This document shows, in pieces, positions 23,847 to 33,049 of a stretch of 64,000 bases of DNA. A program made the position numbers and the translations under genes. How positions within the stretch are numbered: position 1 is the first letter of the stretch; each line of letters begins with the position of its first letter. This stretch comes from Glaciibacter superstes DSM 21135. Its GTDB lineage: Bacteria > Actinomycetota > Actinomycetes > Actinomycetales > Microbacteriaceae. Where the stretch lies: assembly GCF_000421145.1 (NCBI RefSeq), contig NZ_ATWH01000016.1, forward strand, positions 1 through 64,000. Reading direction: 5' to 3'. Under the pieces are notes generated by a model. That model saw nothing but the letters and a program-made list of their open reading frames with translations, made no database searches and had not been told where the DNA came from.

Positions 23847-24509
23847 ATGATTTCCACCACCAACCTCGGTGCCTTGATGGGGGCGCCAGTGCTCGGACCG
23901 GACGACGAGAAGATCGGCACCGTCGGCCAGATCTTCGTCGACCCGGACGACGGACACCCCAATTGGATGACCGTGCACACCGGCCTTTTCGGGCGACACG
24001 AGACATTTGTGCCGCTCGACAACGCCACCTGGGATCACGAGCGCGTGCACGTCGACATCGACAAGGACGTCATCAAGGGTGCTCCTCGTATCGACGTGGA
24101 TGCACCGCTCGAACCAAGCGCCGAGGCGGGCCTGTACCGGTACTACGGCCTCAGCGACGAGGATGACGGTGATCGTGCGGGTGGTGGCGTTCGCGAAGAC
24201 ACCGATGCTCGCAATCATTCTGACGAGCAGCCGATCAGCGACAGTTCCGTGGCAGACGAGCGGGCGGTCCCCGACGACGATCTGGCGGCAGGCGGAGCGC
24301 AGGAGCGTGAAGTCGAGACCGGGCGCGTGCGGTTGCGCAAGTATGTCGTGACGGAGCAGAAGACGATGACCGTTCCCGTGGCGCACGAGGAGGTGCGGTT
24401 GGAGAGCGAGGAAGTTTCGACAGACACCGACCCAGACGCCGACTCCAGCACACACTCCCGATCTGGTGCGGCCGACGAACGTCCGGCCGGTCCCCGCCAC
24501 GCCCGATAG
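23847..24509 (+). CDS. PRC-barrel protein with DUF2382 (YsnF-like) tail
   Basis: A 220-residue protein. Residues ~5-75 are a PRC-barrel (LGALMGAPVLGPDDEKIGTVGQIFVDPDDGHPNWMTVHTG). An acidic linker of ~70 residues leads to a short DUF2382 segment, REVETGRVRLRKYVVTEQKTMTVPVAHEEVRLESEEV, found in YsnF/AvaK general-stress proteins; the domain is shorter than usual. AGGAG six bases before the ATG decides the start. Confidence 0.88.
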   Translation: MISTTNLGALMGAPVLGPDDEKIGTVGQIFVDPDDGHPNWMTVHTGLFGRHETFVPLDNATWDHERVHVDIDKDVIKGAPRIDVDAPLEPSAEAGLYRYYGLSDEDDGDRAGGGVREDTDARNHSDEQPISDSSVADERAVPDDDLAAGGAQEREVETGRVRLRKYVVTEQKTMTVPVAHEEVRLESEEVSTDTDPDADSSTHSRSGAADERPAGPRHAR

Positions 24510-24535
24510 GTGGCATGGCGATACGCACCCGAAAC

Positions 24536-25393
24536 TCAGTAGAGGAAGATCGGCAACCACTCCGGGTTGTGGGCGTGCACCAGCACGAGGAACACCACGA
24601 GGTCGAACAGGAGATGCACGCTCACCACGTAGGTGAGCGACTTCACCTGGGAGAAGATCCACGCCTGCACGAGCGCGAACGGGATCGTCAGCAGCGGCCC
24701 CCAGCCGCGGTAGCCGAGTTCCCAGAGGAAAGAGACAAAGATCGTCGCCTGCAGCAGGTTGGCCTGCCACATCGGAAAATGCTTGCGCAGGAGCGTGAAC
24801 ACGATGCAGATGAAGAACAGCTCGTCCCAGATGCCGACCGCGTTCACGCCGACGAACAATCGGGCGAGCTCATCGGGTGCGCTGATCGCCGGCCAGTTCT
24901 GGTAGGCGCCGGTGCCGATGAAGTATGGCGGCAGAATCAACCAGCCAAGCACCACAACGATCACCAGATACCAGCGCTCCAGGCGCGACCAGCGATGTCC
25001 GGTATTCACCGGAAAACGGATGCTGTGCTCACGATAGATCCCGCGCTCCACCAGGTAGGGCACGGCCACGGCGAGCGCCAGAACGATCCCCATGAGCGCG
25101 ATGTTGGCGTAGCTGATGTTGGCTTCGAGCGAGATGGTGCTGATGATGCCGAGGCCGAGGCCGATCAGCAGCAGACTGCGAAACAGCGCCCGGTCGATGA
25201 AGAATGCCGCGACCAAGCTCAGCACGAGAACGAGATAGCCCGCCAGCGGAATCTGCACCCCGAAGAGCAGAACACCGGATGCCGACATCCCCGCAGCGGG
25301 AAGCAGGCCCCACGAGAGTGCAGGCTTCACTTCCGCCGCCATGGTCATATCGGTGCCCGTCACAGCGTCCAGCATGCCATCCCCGCCCGGCAT
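24536..25393 (-). CDS. CPBP-family intramembrane protease-like protein
   Basis: A 285-residue protein with about eight hydrophobic segments. The CPBP (CAAX-protease/bacteriocin-processing) motifs are recognisable but altered: VGIWDELFFICIVFTLL in place of the usual EExxxR motif 1, FVSFLWELGYRGWG near motif 2 and VSVHLLFDLVVFLVLVH for the HxxxD motif. With the first Glu replaced by Asp and no Arg, proteolysis is uncertain. Start could be 25393 or 25375. Confidence 0.75.
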   Translation of the reverse strand: MPGGDGMLDAVTGTDMTMAAEVKPALSWGLLPAAGMSASGVLLFGVQIPLAGYLVLVLSLVAAFFIDRALFRSLLLIGLGLGIISTISLEANISYANIALMGIVLALAVAVPYLVERGIYREHSIRFPVNTGHRWSRLERWYLVIVVVLGWLILPPYFIGTGAYQNWPAISAPDELARLFVGVNAVGIWDELFFICIVFTLLRKHFPMWQANLLQATIFVSFLWELGYRGWGPLLTIPFALVQAWIFSQVKSLTYVVSVHLLFDLVVFLVLVHAHNPEWLPIFLY

Positions 25394-25497
25394 CGGCCGG
25401 TAACCGCCCGTAACAGGAATACGCGCCGTCGGGCGGGGTTGTTAGTCTGCGAAGGTCATCGCCAATTCGAATCCACACTCAGCAAAAGGGCACCACC

Positions 25498-26325
25498 ATG
25501 AAGGCACGTCTCGTCACTGCAGCACTCTTCTCCGTTATCGCGATCTCGCTGGCGGGCTGCGCGGCGGGTGGCGGTTCGACCGGTTCTGACGACGGCGGCA
25601 CAGCCACCGGCGGGGCCGACGATTCTCTCACCGCAGTGCAGGATGCCGGTGTGCTGACGGTCGGCACCGAAGGAACGTATCGTCCGTTCTCGTTCCACGA
25701 GGGCGGATCCGGTGACATCACCGGCTTCGACGTGGAGATCGCCAAGGCCGTTGCCGACAAGCTCGACGTCGACGTGAAGTTCGAAGAGACACAGTGGGAC
25801 GGCATCTTCGCCGGCCTCGAAGCCGGCCGATTCGACACCATCGCCAACCAGGTGACGATCAACGACGAGCGCAGCGAGAAGTACGAGCTCTCCGACCCGT
25901 ACACGATCTCGACCGGTGTGATCGTGGTGCCGGAGGCCAACACCGACATCACCTCGTTCGACTCCCTCGCCGGAAAGCGCACCGCACAATCGCTCACCAG
26001 CAACTGGTTCACCCTCGCCGAAGACAGCGGTGCAACGGTAGAAGGGGTCGAGGGCTGGGCGCAGTCGGTCGCGCTCGTCGAGCAGGGGAGGGTGGACGCC
26101 ACCATTAACGACAAGCTGACCTTCCTCGACTACAAGAAGGAGACCGGCGCCAAGGGCCTCAAGGTCGCCGCCGAGACCGAGGAGAAGTCCGAAAGCGCCT
26201 TCGCCTTTGCGAAGGGCAGCACAGCGCTGACGGATGCCGTCAATACCGCGCTCGAGGAGCTGCGGGCCGACGGCACGCTGGCCGAGATCTCCGAGAAGTA
26301 CTTCGGCGACGACGTCACCGAGTAG
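25498..26325 (+). CDS. Polar amino-acid ABC transporter substrate-binding lipoprotein
   Basis: A 275-residue family 3 binding protein. Lipoprotein signal MKARLVTAALFSVIAISLAGC (lipobox LAGC), then a Gly/Thr linker and the typical LTVGTEGTYRPFSFHEGGSGDITGFDVEIAKAVADKL and ETQWDGIFAGLEAGRFDTIANQVTI. Its overall pattern, with NQVTINDERSEKYELSDPY, is close to cystine/glutamine-type binding proteins (TcyA-like). AAGGG precedes the ATG. The permease and ATPase genes follow. Confidence 0.9.
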   Translation: MKARLVTAALFSVIAISLAGCAAGGGSTGSDDGGTATGGADDSLTAVQDAGVLTVGTEGTYRPFSFHEGGSGDITGFDVEIAKAVADKLDVDVKFEETQWDGIFAGLEAGRFDTIANQVTINDERSEKYELSDPYTISTGVIVVPEANTDITSFDSLAGKRTAQSLTSNWFTLAEDSGATVEGVEGWAQSVALVEQGRVDATINDKLTFLDYKKETGAKGLKVAAETEEKSESAFAFAKGSTALTDAVNTALEELRADGTLAEISEKYFGDDVTE

Positions 26326-26327
26326 TT

Positions 26328-26366
26328 GGCGGTGCGTGTAGGCGGTGCGAGTAGGCGGTGCGAGTA
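26328..26366. repeat. Tandem repeat, 3 x 13 bp
   Basis: Three units of GGCGGTGCGAGTA (first unit GGCGGTGCGTGTA) start three bases after the binding-protein stop codon, followed by a partial fourth. Confidence 0.85.
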
Positions 26367-26395
26367 GGCGACTACGAACGACGCCGGGTCGCCCG

Positions 26396-26423
26396 TTGTC
26401 ACCGCGCACTGACGCAGTAGAGT
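26396..26423 (+). promoter_or_regulatory. Promoter for a leaderless permease mRNA
   Basis: TTGTCA (26396-26401) and TAGAGT (26418-26423) are 16 bases apart; the permease ATG follows 7 bases after the -10, and there is no Shine-Dalgarno. The permease and ATPase may thus be transcribed separately from the binding protein. Confidence 0.55.
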
Positions 26424-26430
26424 CGCGAAT

Positions 26431-27099
26431 ATGAACCAGCCCGCCTGGGAACTCTTCCTCACCTCCCTCTGGCCGATCGCGCAGGGGGCGATCCTCGGAA
26501 CGATTCCGCTCGCCCTGATCTCGTTCGTGATTGGCCTCCTCCTCGCACTCGGCGTCGCCCTGATGCGGCTCTCTCGCCTGAAATGGGTGTCCGCCATTGC
26601 CAGGGTCTACATCTCGATCGTGCGCGGCACTCCCCTGCTCGTGCAGTTGTTCGTGATCTTCTACGGCCTTCCGTCGCTGGGGCTGCTCATCGACCCGTGG
26701 CCGAGCGCCATCGTCGCCTTCTCGATCAACGTCGGCGGCTATGCGGCGGAGATCATTCGCGCCGCGATTCTCTCGGTTCCGCGCGGGCAGTGGGAAGCGG
26801 CGTACATGGCGGGGATGAGCCACCGGCTGGCGCTTCGCCGGGTGATCCTGCCGCAGGCGGCGCGGGTGTCGGTGCCGCCGCTGTCGAACACCTTCATCAG
26901 CCTGGTCAAAGACACCTCCCTGGCGTCGCTGATCCTGGTCACAGAGCTGTTCAGGGAGGCACAGCAGGTGGCGGCGTTCAGCCAGGAGTTCATGCTGCTC
27001 TACCTGGAAGCCGCGCTGGTGTACTGGGTGATCTGCCTCGCCCTCTCTGGCGGGCAGGGCATGCTGGAGAAGAGATTGGACCGCTATGTCGCCCACTGA
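26431..27099 (+). CDS. Polar amino-acid ABC transporter permease
   Basis: A 222-residue HisM/GlnP-type permease with about five helices. The family N-terminal block [27 protein letters not shown], the [17 protein letters not shown] motif and the EAA loop [23 protein letters not shown] are present, followed by [21 protein letters not shown] leaderless start at 26431 is supported by the -10 TAGAGT. It overlaps the ATPase gene by 14 bases. Confidence 0.92.
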   Translation: MNQPAWELFLTSLWPIAQGAILGTIPLALISFVIGLLLALGVALMRLSRLKWVSAIARVYISIVRGTPLLVQLFVIFYGLPSLGLLIDPWPSAIVAFSINVGGYAAEIIRAAILSVPRGQWEAAYMAGMSHRLALRRVILPQAARVSVPPLSNTFISLVKDTSLASLILVTELFREAQQVAAFSQEFMLLYLEAALVYWVICLALSGGQGMLEKRLDRYVAH

Positions 27100-27892
27100 C
27101 CTGCCTGCCGCGGGCGGCGCTTCTGGCGCTGGTGCCGCATCCGCTCTTCTCACCGTGCGCGGGCTGCAGAAGAGCTTCGGCGACAACCAGGTGCTGCATT
27201 CAGTCGACCTGACCGTCGAGCGTGGGCAGGTGCTGGTGCTGATCGGGTCGTCCGGTTCAGGCAAGACGACGGTGCTGCGCTGCCTGAACGGGCTGGAGCA
27301 CGCCGACGGCGGAACTGTCGACGTGGCCGGTGAGCTGACGCTCGATTTCGCCGCGCGGCCGACCAAGAAGCAGTTCAACGCCCTGCGTGACCGTTCGGCG
27401 ATGGTCTTCCAGCACTACAACCTGTTTCCGCACATGACGGTGCTCGAGAACGTGATCGAGGGTCCGGTGATGGTGCAGAAACGGCCAAAATCCGAGGCGA
27501 CGGATGAGGCGGTCGCGATGCTCGAGCGGGTCGGGCTGGCCGAGAAGGCAGATGCCTATCCGTTCGAGCTTTCCGGCGGTCAGCAGCAGCGGGTGGGAAT
27601 CGTGCGCGCCCTGGCGCTGAAACCGCAACTGCTTCTGTTCGACGAGCCGACGTCGGCCCTCGACCCTGAACTTGTCGGCGACGTGCTCCGCCTCATCAAG
27701 GAGCTGGCGGCTGAGGGCTGGACCATGGTGATCGTCACGCACGAGCTCGAGTTCGCCCGGGAGGTGGCGCACGAAGTGGCCTTCGTCGACGGCGGCAGGA
27801 TCATCGAGCGCGGGCATCCGTCACAGTTGTTGCGCGACCCGCAGCAGGAGCGCACCAGGCAGTTCCTGCACCGCCTGCTGTTCCCGTTCTGA
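27086..27892 (+). CDS. Polar amino-acid ABC transporter ATPase
   Basis: A 268-residue ATPase with all nucleotide-binding motifs: Walker [10 protein letters not shown] (~54-62), Q-loop [18 protein letters not shown], signature [19 protein letters not shown], Walker [15 protein letters not shown] and H-loop [12 protein letters not shown]. It is of the GlnQ/TcyN class. A Gly/Ala-rich 20-residue N-terminal extension is unusual. The ATG lies inside the permease gene, so the two are translationally coupled. Confidence 0.93.
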   Translation: MSPTDLPAAGGASGAGAASALLTVRGLQKSFGDNQVLHSVDLTVERGQVLVLIGSSGSGKTTVLRCLNGLEHADGGTVDVAGELTLDFAARPTKKQFNALRDRSAMVFQHYNLFPHMTVLENVIEGPVMVQKRPKSEATDEAVAMLERVGLAEKADAYPFELSGGQQQRVGIVRALALKPQLLLFDEPTSALDPELVGDVLRLIKELAAEGWTMVIVTHELEFAREVAHEVAFVDGGRIIERGHPSQLLRDPQQERTRQFLHRLLFPF

Positions 27893-27980
27893 TCCGTCAC
27901 ACTTCGCCGGTGGCAGTGTCGTGTCGAAGAATGCCAGCGGCCCACTGGTGGTGCGTCACGATGTCGACGAAGCTGAGGAG

Positions 27981-28595
27981 ATGAGCCCTGATTCTGAGTC
28001 GACGCCCGTTCTCACCACGAACGCTGCCCTGGTCATCATCGATGTTCAGCGTGGGTTCGCCGACAAGGGTTACTGGGGCGCCCGCAACAACCCAGGGTTC
28101 GAGTGGAATCTCGAGCGCCTGATCAACGTCTGGGAACACACCGGCCGCCCGATTGTTGTGGTGCGACACGACTCGCAGTCAGAGAATTCACCGTTGCGAA
28201 CCGGCCAGAACGGCAACGAGCTGACGGATGCCGTTGGCGCAGTTTCGCCTGCCCTGGTCGTGACGAAGGTGGTCAACTCCTCCTTTCACGGCACGCCAGA
28301 CCTGCGGGCGTGGCTTGAGGCCGAAGGCATCCGTCAGCTGGTGCTCGCCGGAATCCAGACGAACATGTGTGTCGAGACCACGGCGAGGGTCGGCGGCAAC
28401 CTCGGTTTTGACGTGCTGGTCGCGCTCGATGCCACTCACACGTTCGATCTCACGGGCTCGGACGGCACAACAATGACCGCCGATGAGCTCGCCACCGCCA
28501 CCGCGGTGAACCTTTCGGGCGGTGGTTTCGCCCGCATCGTCACCACGTCGAGCCTTGAGGCAGCGTCGGCGGCGCTGGTCGCTCCCCGCGACTGA
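27981..28595 (+). CDS. Isochorismatase-family cysteine hydrolase
   Basis: A 204-residue cysteine hydrolase. The catalytic triad is visible: Asp in LVIIDVQRGF, Lys in VVTKVVNSSFHG, Cys in IQTNMCVETTAR. Family members hydrolyse amides such as nicotinamide, or isochorismate; nothing indicates the substrate here. I use ATG 27981 just before the conserved part; a GTG at 27921 would add 20 residues. Neither start has a well-spaced ribosome site. Confidence 0.85.
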   Translation: MSPDSESTPVLTTNAALVIIDVQRGFADKGYWGARNNPGFEWNLERLINVWEHTGRPIVVVRHDSQSENSPLRTGQNGNELTDAVGAVSPALVVTKVVNSSFHGTPDLRAWLEAEGIRQLVLAGIQTNMCVETTARVGGNLGFDVLVALDATHTFDLTGSDGTTMTADELATATAVNLSGGGFARIVTTSSLEAASAALVAPRD

Positions 28596-28634
28596 GAGGA
28601 ACGGCGCGGGGCGGATCGAAGTACGCTGAATCCC

Positions 28635-30803
28635 ATGACCGTTCCTCCCATCGCCGCGAAGAAGCCCACCGAGCGCGTGCATCACAACGATGTCTACGTC
28701 GACAACTACGAGTGGATGCGCCAGAAGGAGAATCCAGAAGTCGTTGAGCATCTGGAAGCCGAGAACGCCTACACGGATGCGCGAACGTCACACCTGGAAC
28801 TTCTGCAGGAGCAGCTCTTCGAGGAGATCCGCGACCGAACCCAGGAGACCGACCTCAGCGTGCCGGTTCGCCGCGGCGACTGGTGGTACTACACCCGCAC
28901 GGTGGAGGGATCCGAATACGGCATCCACTGCCGGGCCCCGATCACCAGGTCTGACGACTGGACTCCGCCGGTGCTTCCGGAGGTCACGACCGACGGAGAC
29001 TCCTCGGCCGACGTAGCCACCGCCCTCCCGGGCGAGCAGATCCTGCTCGACGACAACGTCGAGGCGGAGGGCAACAACTTCTATTCGCTCGGTAGTTTCG
29101 ACATCAGCACAGATGGCACCCGACTGCTGTACGCGGTCGACACCGAGGGCGACGAGCGCTACACGATCCGGATTCGCGACCTGGTCTCCGGCGAGAACCT
29201 TCCGGACGAGATCGCGGGCACCGCCAGCGGCGCCATGTTCGACACGAGCGGCCGATACCTCTTCTACACCACCGTCGACGAGGCGTGGCGGCCCGACACC
29301 GTGTGGCGGCACGAAGTCGGCACACCCAGCGACGCCGCAGGCGACGTCTCGATCTTCCACGAGCCAGACGAGCGCTTCTGGATCGGCGTCGGGCGCACCC
29401 GCAGCCGCAAGTACCTGATGATCGAGGCCGGCTCCAACGTGACCTCGGAGATCCACCTGCTCGACGCCGCAGACCCAACCGGTGAGTTCACCGTCGTCTG
29501 GCCGCGGCGCGACGGCGTCGAGTACGACGTCGAGCACACCGAAGTCGGCGGCGCCGACCGGCTACTCATCGTGCACAACGACGGTGCCGTCAACTTCGAG
29601 CTCATCAGCGTGGCCGCAACCGACCCGCGAGGTGAACGGCAGGTGCTGCTGCCGCACCACGACGAGATCCGGCTGGAGGGCATCGACGCCTTCCGCGATT
29701 TTGTCGTCGTGGAATACCGCAAGGAGGGTCTCACCCGGGTTGCGATCGCCCGCAACGGCAACAAGAAGTCCGACGGCCTCACTGAGCTGAAGTTCGACGA
29801 ACCCCTGTTCGCGGTGGGCACGCTCGGCAATCCGGAGTGGGAGCAGCCGACCGTTCGATTGGCGTACACGAGCTTCGTCACGCCGTCGACGGTGTACGAC
29901 TACATCGTCGCCAGCGGCGAGCTACGGATGCTGAAGCAGCAGCCGGTTCTCGGCGGGTACGACCCGAAACTCTTCGAACAGCGTCGCGAATGGGCCGTGG
30001 CCGCCGACGGCACCCGCATCCCGATCTCGCTGGTGTACCGGCGCGACCTGGTCACGCCGGGAGTGCCGGCACCGACGCTGCTCTACGGGTACGGCTCGTA
30101 CGAACACAGCATCGACCCGGGGTTCAGCATCGCGAGGCTCAGCCTGCTCGACCGCGGCATGATCTTCGCCGTTGCCCACGTGCGCGGTGGCGGCGAGATG
30201 GGCCGACTCTGGTATGAGAACGGCAAGAAGCACCACAAGCGCAACACGTTCACCGACTTCATCGCCTGCGCAGAGCAGCTGATCGATGAAGGCCACACCT
30301 CCGCCGACCGGCTCGTCGCCGAGGGGCGCAGCGCCGGCGGTCTCCTGATGGGCGCGGTGGCGAACATGGCACCGAAGCTCTTCTCCGGAATCCTCGCCGG
30401 CGTGCCATTCGTTGACCCACTGACGTCGATTCTCGACCCTTCACTGCCGTTGACGGTGATCGAGTGGGACGAATGGGGCGACCCACTGCACGACGCAGAG
30501 GCCTACGCGTGCATCAAGTCGTACTCGCCGCTCGAGAACGTGCACGACACGCACTACCCGCGCATCCTGACCGTGACCAGCATCAACGACACCCGCGTGC
30601 TCTACGTCGAGCCCGCAAAATGGGTCGCGCGGCTGCGCGAGGTGGGAGCGGATGTTCTGCTCAAGACCGAGATGTCGGCCGGCCATGGTGGCGTGTCAGG
30701 CCGGTATGCCGCCTGGCGCGAGCGCGCGTTCGACTACTCCTGGGTGATCGACGTCGCCGGTGCACACCCGTCCGGCGAGGGCACGCACGCCGCCACCCGC
30801 TGA
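28635..30803 (+). CDS. ptrB: S9A oligopeptidase (oligopeptidase B type)
   Basis: A 722-residue serine peptidase of the prolyl-oligopeptidase family, cytosolic, cutting short peptides after basic residues if it is a true oligopeptidase B. N-terminal beta-propeller (~70-430), then the alpha/beta-hydrolase domain: LLYGYGSYEHSIDPGFS, nucleophile in EGRSAGGLLMGAVANM, Asp region ILTVTSINDTRVLYVEPAKW and His in EMSAGHGGVSGRY. The family box HVRGGGEMGRLWYENGK is intact. TACGCT ends 7 bases before the ATG, consistent with a leaderless start. Confidence 0.93.
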   Translation: MTVPPIAAKKPTERVHHNDVYVDNYEWMRQKENPEVVEHLEAENAYTDARTSHLELLQEQLFEEIRDRTQETDLSVPVRRGDWWYYTRTVEGSEYGIHCRAPITRSDDWTPPVLPEVTTDGDSSADVATALPGEQILLDDNVEAEGNNFYSLGSFDISTDGTRLLYAVDTEGDERYTIRIRDLVSGENLPDEIAGTASGAMFDTSGRYLFYTTVDEAWRPDTVWRHEVGTPSDAAGDVSIFHEPDERFWIGVGRTRSRKYLMIEAGSNVTSEIHLLDAADPTGEFTVVWPRRDGVEYDVEHTEVGGADRLLIVHNDGAVNFELISVAATDPRGERQVLLPHHDEIRLEGIDAFRDFVVVEYRKEGLTRVAIARNGNKKSDGLTELKFDEPLFAVGTLGNPEWEQPTVRLAYTSFVTPSTVYDYIVASGELRMLKQQPVLGGYDPKLFEQRREWAVAADGTRIPISLVYRRDLVTPGVPAPTLLYGYGSYEHSIDPGFSIARLSLLDRGMIFAVAHVRGGGEMGRLWYENGKKHHKRNTFTDFIACAEQLIDEGHTSADRLVAEGRSAGGLLMGAVANMAPKLFSGILAGVPFVDPLTSILDPSLPLTVIEWDEWGDPLHDAEAYACIKSYSPLENVHDTHYPRILTVTSINDTRVLYVEPAKWVARLREVGADVLLKTEMSAGHGGVSGRYAAWRERAFDYSWVIDVAGAHPSGEGTHAATR

Positions 30804-30830
30804 CCCCTTCTGCGCACCCCGACGTTCTGG

Positions 30831-30917
30831 CAGAACTCCTGCAGATCGGCTCAACGGAAGACGGAAGACGGAATCCGGGCTTCGACGCTGATGCCACCGC
30901 GCCCTGCAGGAGTTATG
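30831..30917. repeat. Intergenic inverted-repeat element B
   Basis: AACTCCTGCAG (30834-30844) and its perfect complement (30904-30914) are 59 bases apart; with outer bases the arms read GGCAGAACTCCTGCAG and ATGCATAACTCCTGCAG. The same arm core is used by the element at 52002-52095. It lies between ptrB and the iolC promoter. Confidence 0.75.
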
Positions 30918-30974
30918 CATGTCGCACACCGTTCGCCGGTGCTGTCCACGACATTGCCTACAGCCATGGTGCTC

Positions 30975-31026
30975 TTGCGGGCGCGATGCCAGCGCTCTAG
31001 AGTGACTATGTGCTTATGTAATGACA
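30975..31026 (+). promoter_or_regulatory. iolC promoter with IolR-like operator
   Basis: TTGCGG (30975-30980) and TAGAGT (30998-31003) are 17 bases apart. TGTAATGACA (31017-31026) follows at about +7 to +16, one base from the KGWCHTRACA motif that I recall for the GntR-type IolR of Corynebacterium glutamicum. A repressor here would block the inositol operon. Confidence 0.6.
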
Positions 31027-31096
31027 TAGTTTGAACCTCAGAGCACCCGCCCACCAGCGAGAGAGTTGTACAGAGCCGTATGACGAGCAGAGCAGC

Positions 31097-32071
31097 ATGA
31101 CAGACCAGACCGGCGCAGAGACTCTCGACGTGCTGACCATCGGCCGCAGCGGCGTCGACCTCTATCCTCTGCAGGACGGCGTCGGACTCGCCGACGTCAC
31201 CACCTTCGGCAAATATCTCGGCGGCAGCGCCACCAACGTCGCCATCGCCGCCGCCAGGCATGGCCGGGCGAGCGCCATCATCACCCGCACGGGCGCCGAC
31301 CCGTTCGGCAGCTTCGTGCACTCCGAACTGCGCAGGCTCGGCGTCAGCGACCGGTTCGTCACCGATGTGCCCGACCTGAAGACCCCGATCACCTTCTGCG
31401 AGATCTTCCCGCCAGATCACTTCCCGATCTACTTCTACCGCGACCCGATCGCCCCAGACCTGGTCATCAACCCGGAAGAACTCGACCTGGACGCCATCAG
31501 AAATGCGGGCGTCTACTGGTCGACGGTCACCGGTCTCTGCCGCGAACCCAGCCGTTCGGCACACCACGCCGCCTGGCAGGCCCGCGCGCGCCGCCCCCTC
31601 ACCGTTCTTGACCTTGACTACCGCCCGATGTTCTGGGAGTCGCCGGAAGCAGCCACCCGCGAGGTATCGCGCGCACTCGAACAGGTCACCGTCGCCGTCG
31701 GCAATCGCGACGAATGCGAGATCGCGGTCGGCGAGACAGACCCGCACCGCGCAGCCGACGCCCTTCTCGACCGGGGCGTCGAACTCGCCGTCGTGAAGCA
31801 GGGACCACGAGGTGTACTCGCGAAGACCAGGCACGAAACCGTCGAAGTCGCCCCCTATGAAGTCGAGGTCGTCAATGGCCTGGGAGCAGGAGACGGATTC
31901 GGCGGCGCACTCTGCCACGGCCTGCTGGCCGGCTGGCCCCTCGAACACGTGATCCGGTTCGCCAACGTCGCGGGTGCCATCGTGGCCACGAGGCGTGAGT
32001 GCTCGACAGCTATGCCGACAACCGCCGAAGTGGATGCCGTGCTGCAGGAGATCTCACATGCTGGCCGCTGA
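31097..32071 (+). CDS. iolC: 5-dehydro-2-deoxygluconokinase (IolC), PfkB family
   Basis: A 324-residue kinase that phosphorylates 2-deoxy-5-keto-gluconate in myo-inositol catabolism. IolC-type features: LDVLTIGRSGVDLYPLQDGVGL, KYLGGSATNVAIAAARHG, FPIYFYRDPIAPD, LDLDYRPMFW and the PfkB C-terminal motif VNGLGAGDGFGGAL (anion hole and catalytic Asp). It starts at the ATG 31097, upstream codons to 31031 lie in the leader. It leads the iol cluster and overlaps the next gene by 14 bases. Confidence 0.92.
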   Translation: MTDQTGAETLDVLTIGRSGVDLYPLQDGVGLADVTTFGKYLGGSATNVAIAAARHGRASAIITRTGADPFGSFVHSELRRLGVSDRFVTDVPDLKTPITFCEIFPPDHFPIYFYRDPIAPDLVINPEELDLDAIRNAGVYWSTVTGLCREPSRSAHHAAWQARARRPLTVLDLDYRPMFWESPEAATREVSRALEQVTVAVGNRDECEIAVGETDPHRAADALLDRGVELAVVKQGPRGVLAKTRHETVEVAPYEVEVVNGLGAGDGFGGALCHGLLAGWPLEHVIRFANVAGAIVATRRECSTAMPTTAEVDAVLQEISHAGR

Positions 32072-32942
32072 CGACTTCGCCCGCCTTCGCGAGCTGCGGG
32101 CGACCGACCCCACGCGGCTTCGCGAACTCGTTACCTCCCGCCGCCGGGCGACGCCACACGACGACGGACGGATTTTCATCATCGCGGCCGATCACCCGGC
32201 TCGAGGCGCGCTGGGCGTTCGCGAAGACACGATGGCCATGGCCGACCGTTACGAGCTGCTCGAGCGCCTCGCCCTCGCCCTCTCCCGCCCCGGCGTCGAC
32301 GGAGTGCTCGGCACACCAGACATCATCGAAGACCTCGCGGCGCTCGGCGCCCTCGACGGCAAGATCGTTGTCGGCTCGATGAACCGCGGCGGCCTCAAGG
32401 GCGCGGCCTTCGAGATGGACGATCGCTTCACCGCCTACGACGTGCACAGCATGGTCAGCTGCGGATTCGACTTCGCCAAGGCACTCCTCCGCGTCAACCT
32501 CGCCGATTCGGGCAGCGCCGCAACGCTGCAGGCCACCGCCACCGCGGTCAACACCGCAGCCGCCGCCGGTCTGCCGATCATGCTCGAACCGTTCATGAGC
32601 GACTGGCACGACGGCCGCATCGTCAACGACCTGACAACGGATGCCGTGATCACGTCGATCGCGATCGCATCCGGTCTCGGGTCGACGTCTGCCTTCACCT
32701 GGCTGAAGCTTCCGGTGGTAGCCGAGATGGAGCGCGTGATGGCCTCGACCACACTGCCGACCGTGCTGCTGGGCGGAGACCCGAGCATTTCTCCCGACGA
32801 GACGTACGCGTCGTGGGGGCGAGCGCTCGGTCTTCCAGGGGTGCGCGGACTGGTGGTGGGGCGCACCCTTCTCTACCCGCCACACGGCGATGTCACGGCA
32901 GCGGTCGACACGGCAGCCGCCCTGGTGCACCCGACTGGATAA
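32058..32942 (+). CDS. Aldolase-like (beta/alpha)8-barrel protein of inositol clusters (Cgl0158 type)
   Basis: A 294-residue class-I-aldolase-like barrel: GRIFIIAADHPARGALGV, VLGTPDIIEDLA, KIVVGSMNRGGLKGAAFEMDDRFTAYD, MVSCGFDFAKALLRV and PIMLEPFMSDW. I recognise it as the family found next to iolC in Corynebacterium and other actinobacteria. The position predicts cleavage of 6-phospho-2-deoxy-5-keto-gluconate (the IolJ step), but the activity is inferred from context. AGGAG 8 bases before ATG 32058 decides the start. Confidence 0.82.
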   Translation: MLAADDFARLRELRATDPTRLRELVTSRRRATPHDDGRIFIIAADHPARGALGVREDTMAMADRYELLERLALALSRPGVDGVLGTPDIIEDLAALGALDGKIVVGSMNRGGLKGAAFEMDDRFTAYDVHSMVSCGFDFAKALLRVNLADSGSAATLQATATAVNTAAAAGLPIMLEPFMSDWHDGRIVNDLTTDAVITSIAIASGLGSTSAFTWLKLPVVAEMERVMASTTLPTVLLGGDPSISPDETYASWGRALGLPGVRGLVVGRTLLYPPHGDVTAAVDTAAALVHPTG

Positions 32943-32954
32943 CGTTTGTGCAAA

Positions 32955-32998
32955 TGTCATAACAAAAGATTGACGGCCCGGGTTCGCGGGGCTAGGTT
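32955..32998 (+). promoter_or_regulatory. iolG promoter with IolR-like operator
   Basis: TGTCATAACA (32955-32964) fits KGWCHTRACA at all ten positions. TTGACG (32970-32975) and TAGGTT (32993-32998) follow with a 17-base spacer, the best sigma-70-type promoter of the window. The operator is just upstream of the -35, so it may repress by contact or serve another promoter. Confidence 0.65.
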
Positions 32999-33049
32999 CA
33001 GGACCGATAGCCGGTTCTGCTCGAAGTTTCTCAATGTGGAGGTAAGTCA

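Noticed and set aside
25456..27378. A 640-codon open frame on the minus strand
   Set aside because: Antisense to the amino-acid ABC genes, low-complexity translation, no start signal.
30804..31096. Small RNA or tRNA gene in the gap before iolC
   Set aside because: No cloverleaf or known RNA motif is visible; the gap is explained by element B, the promoter and the operator.
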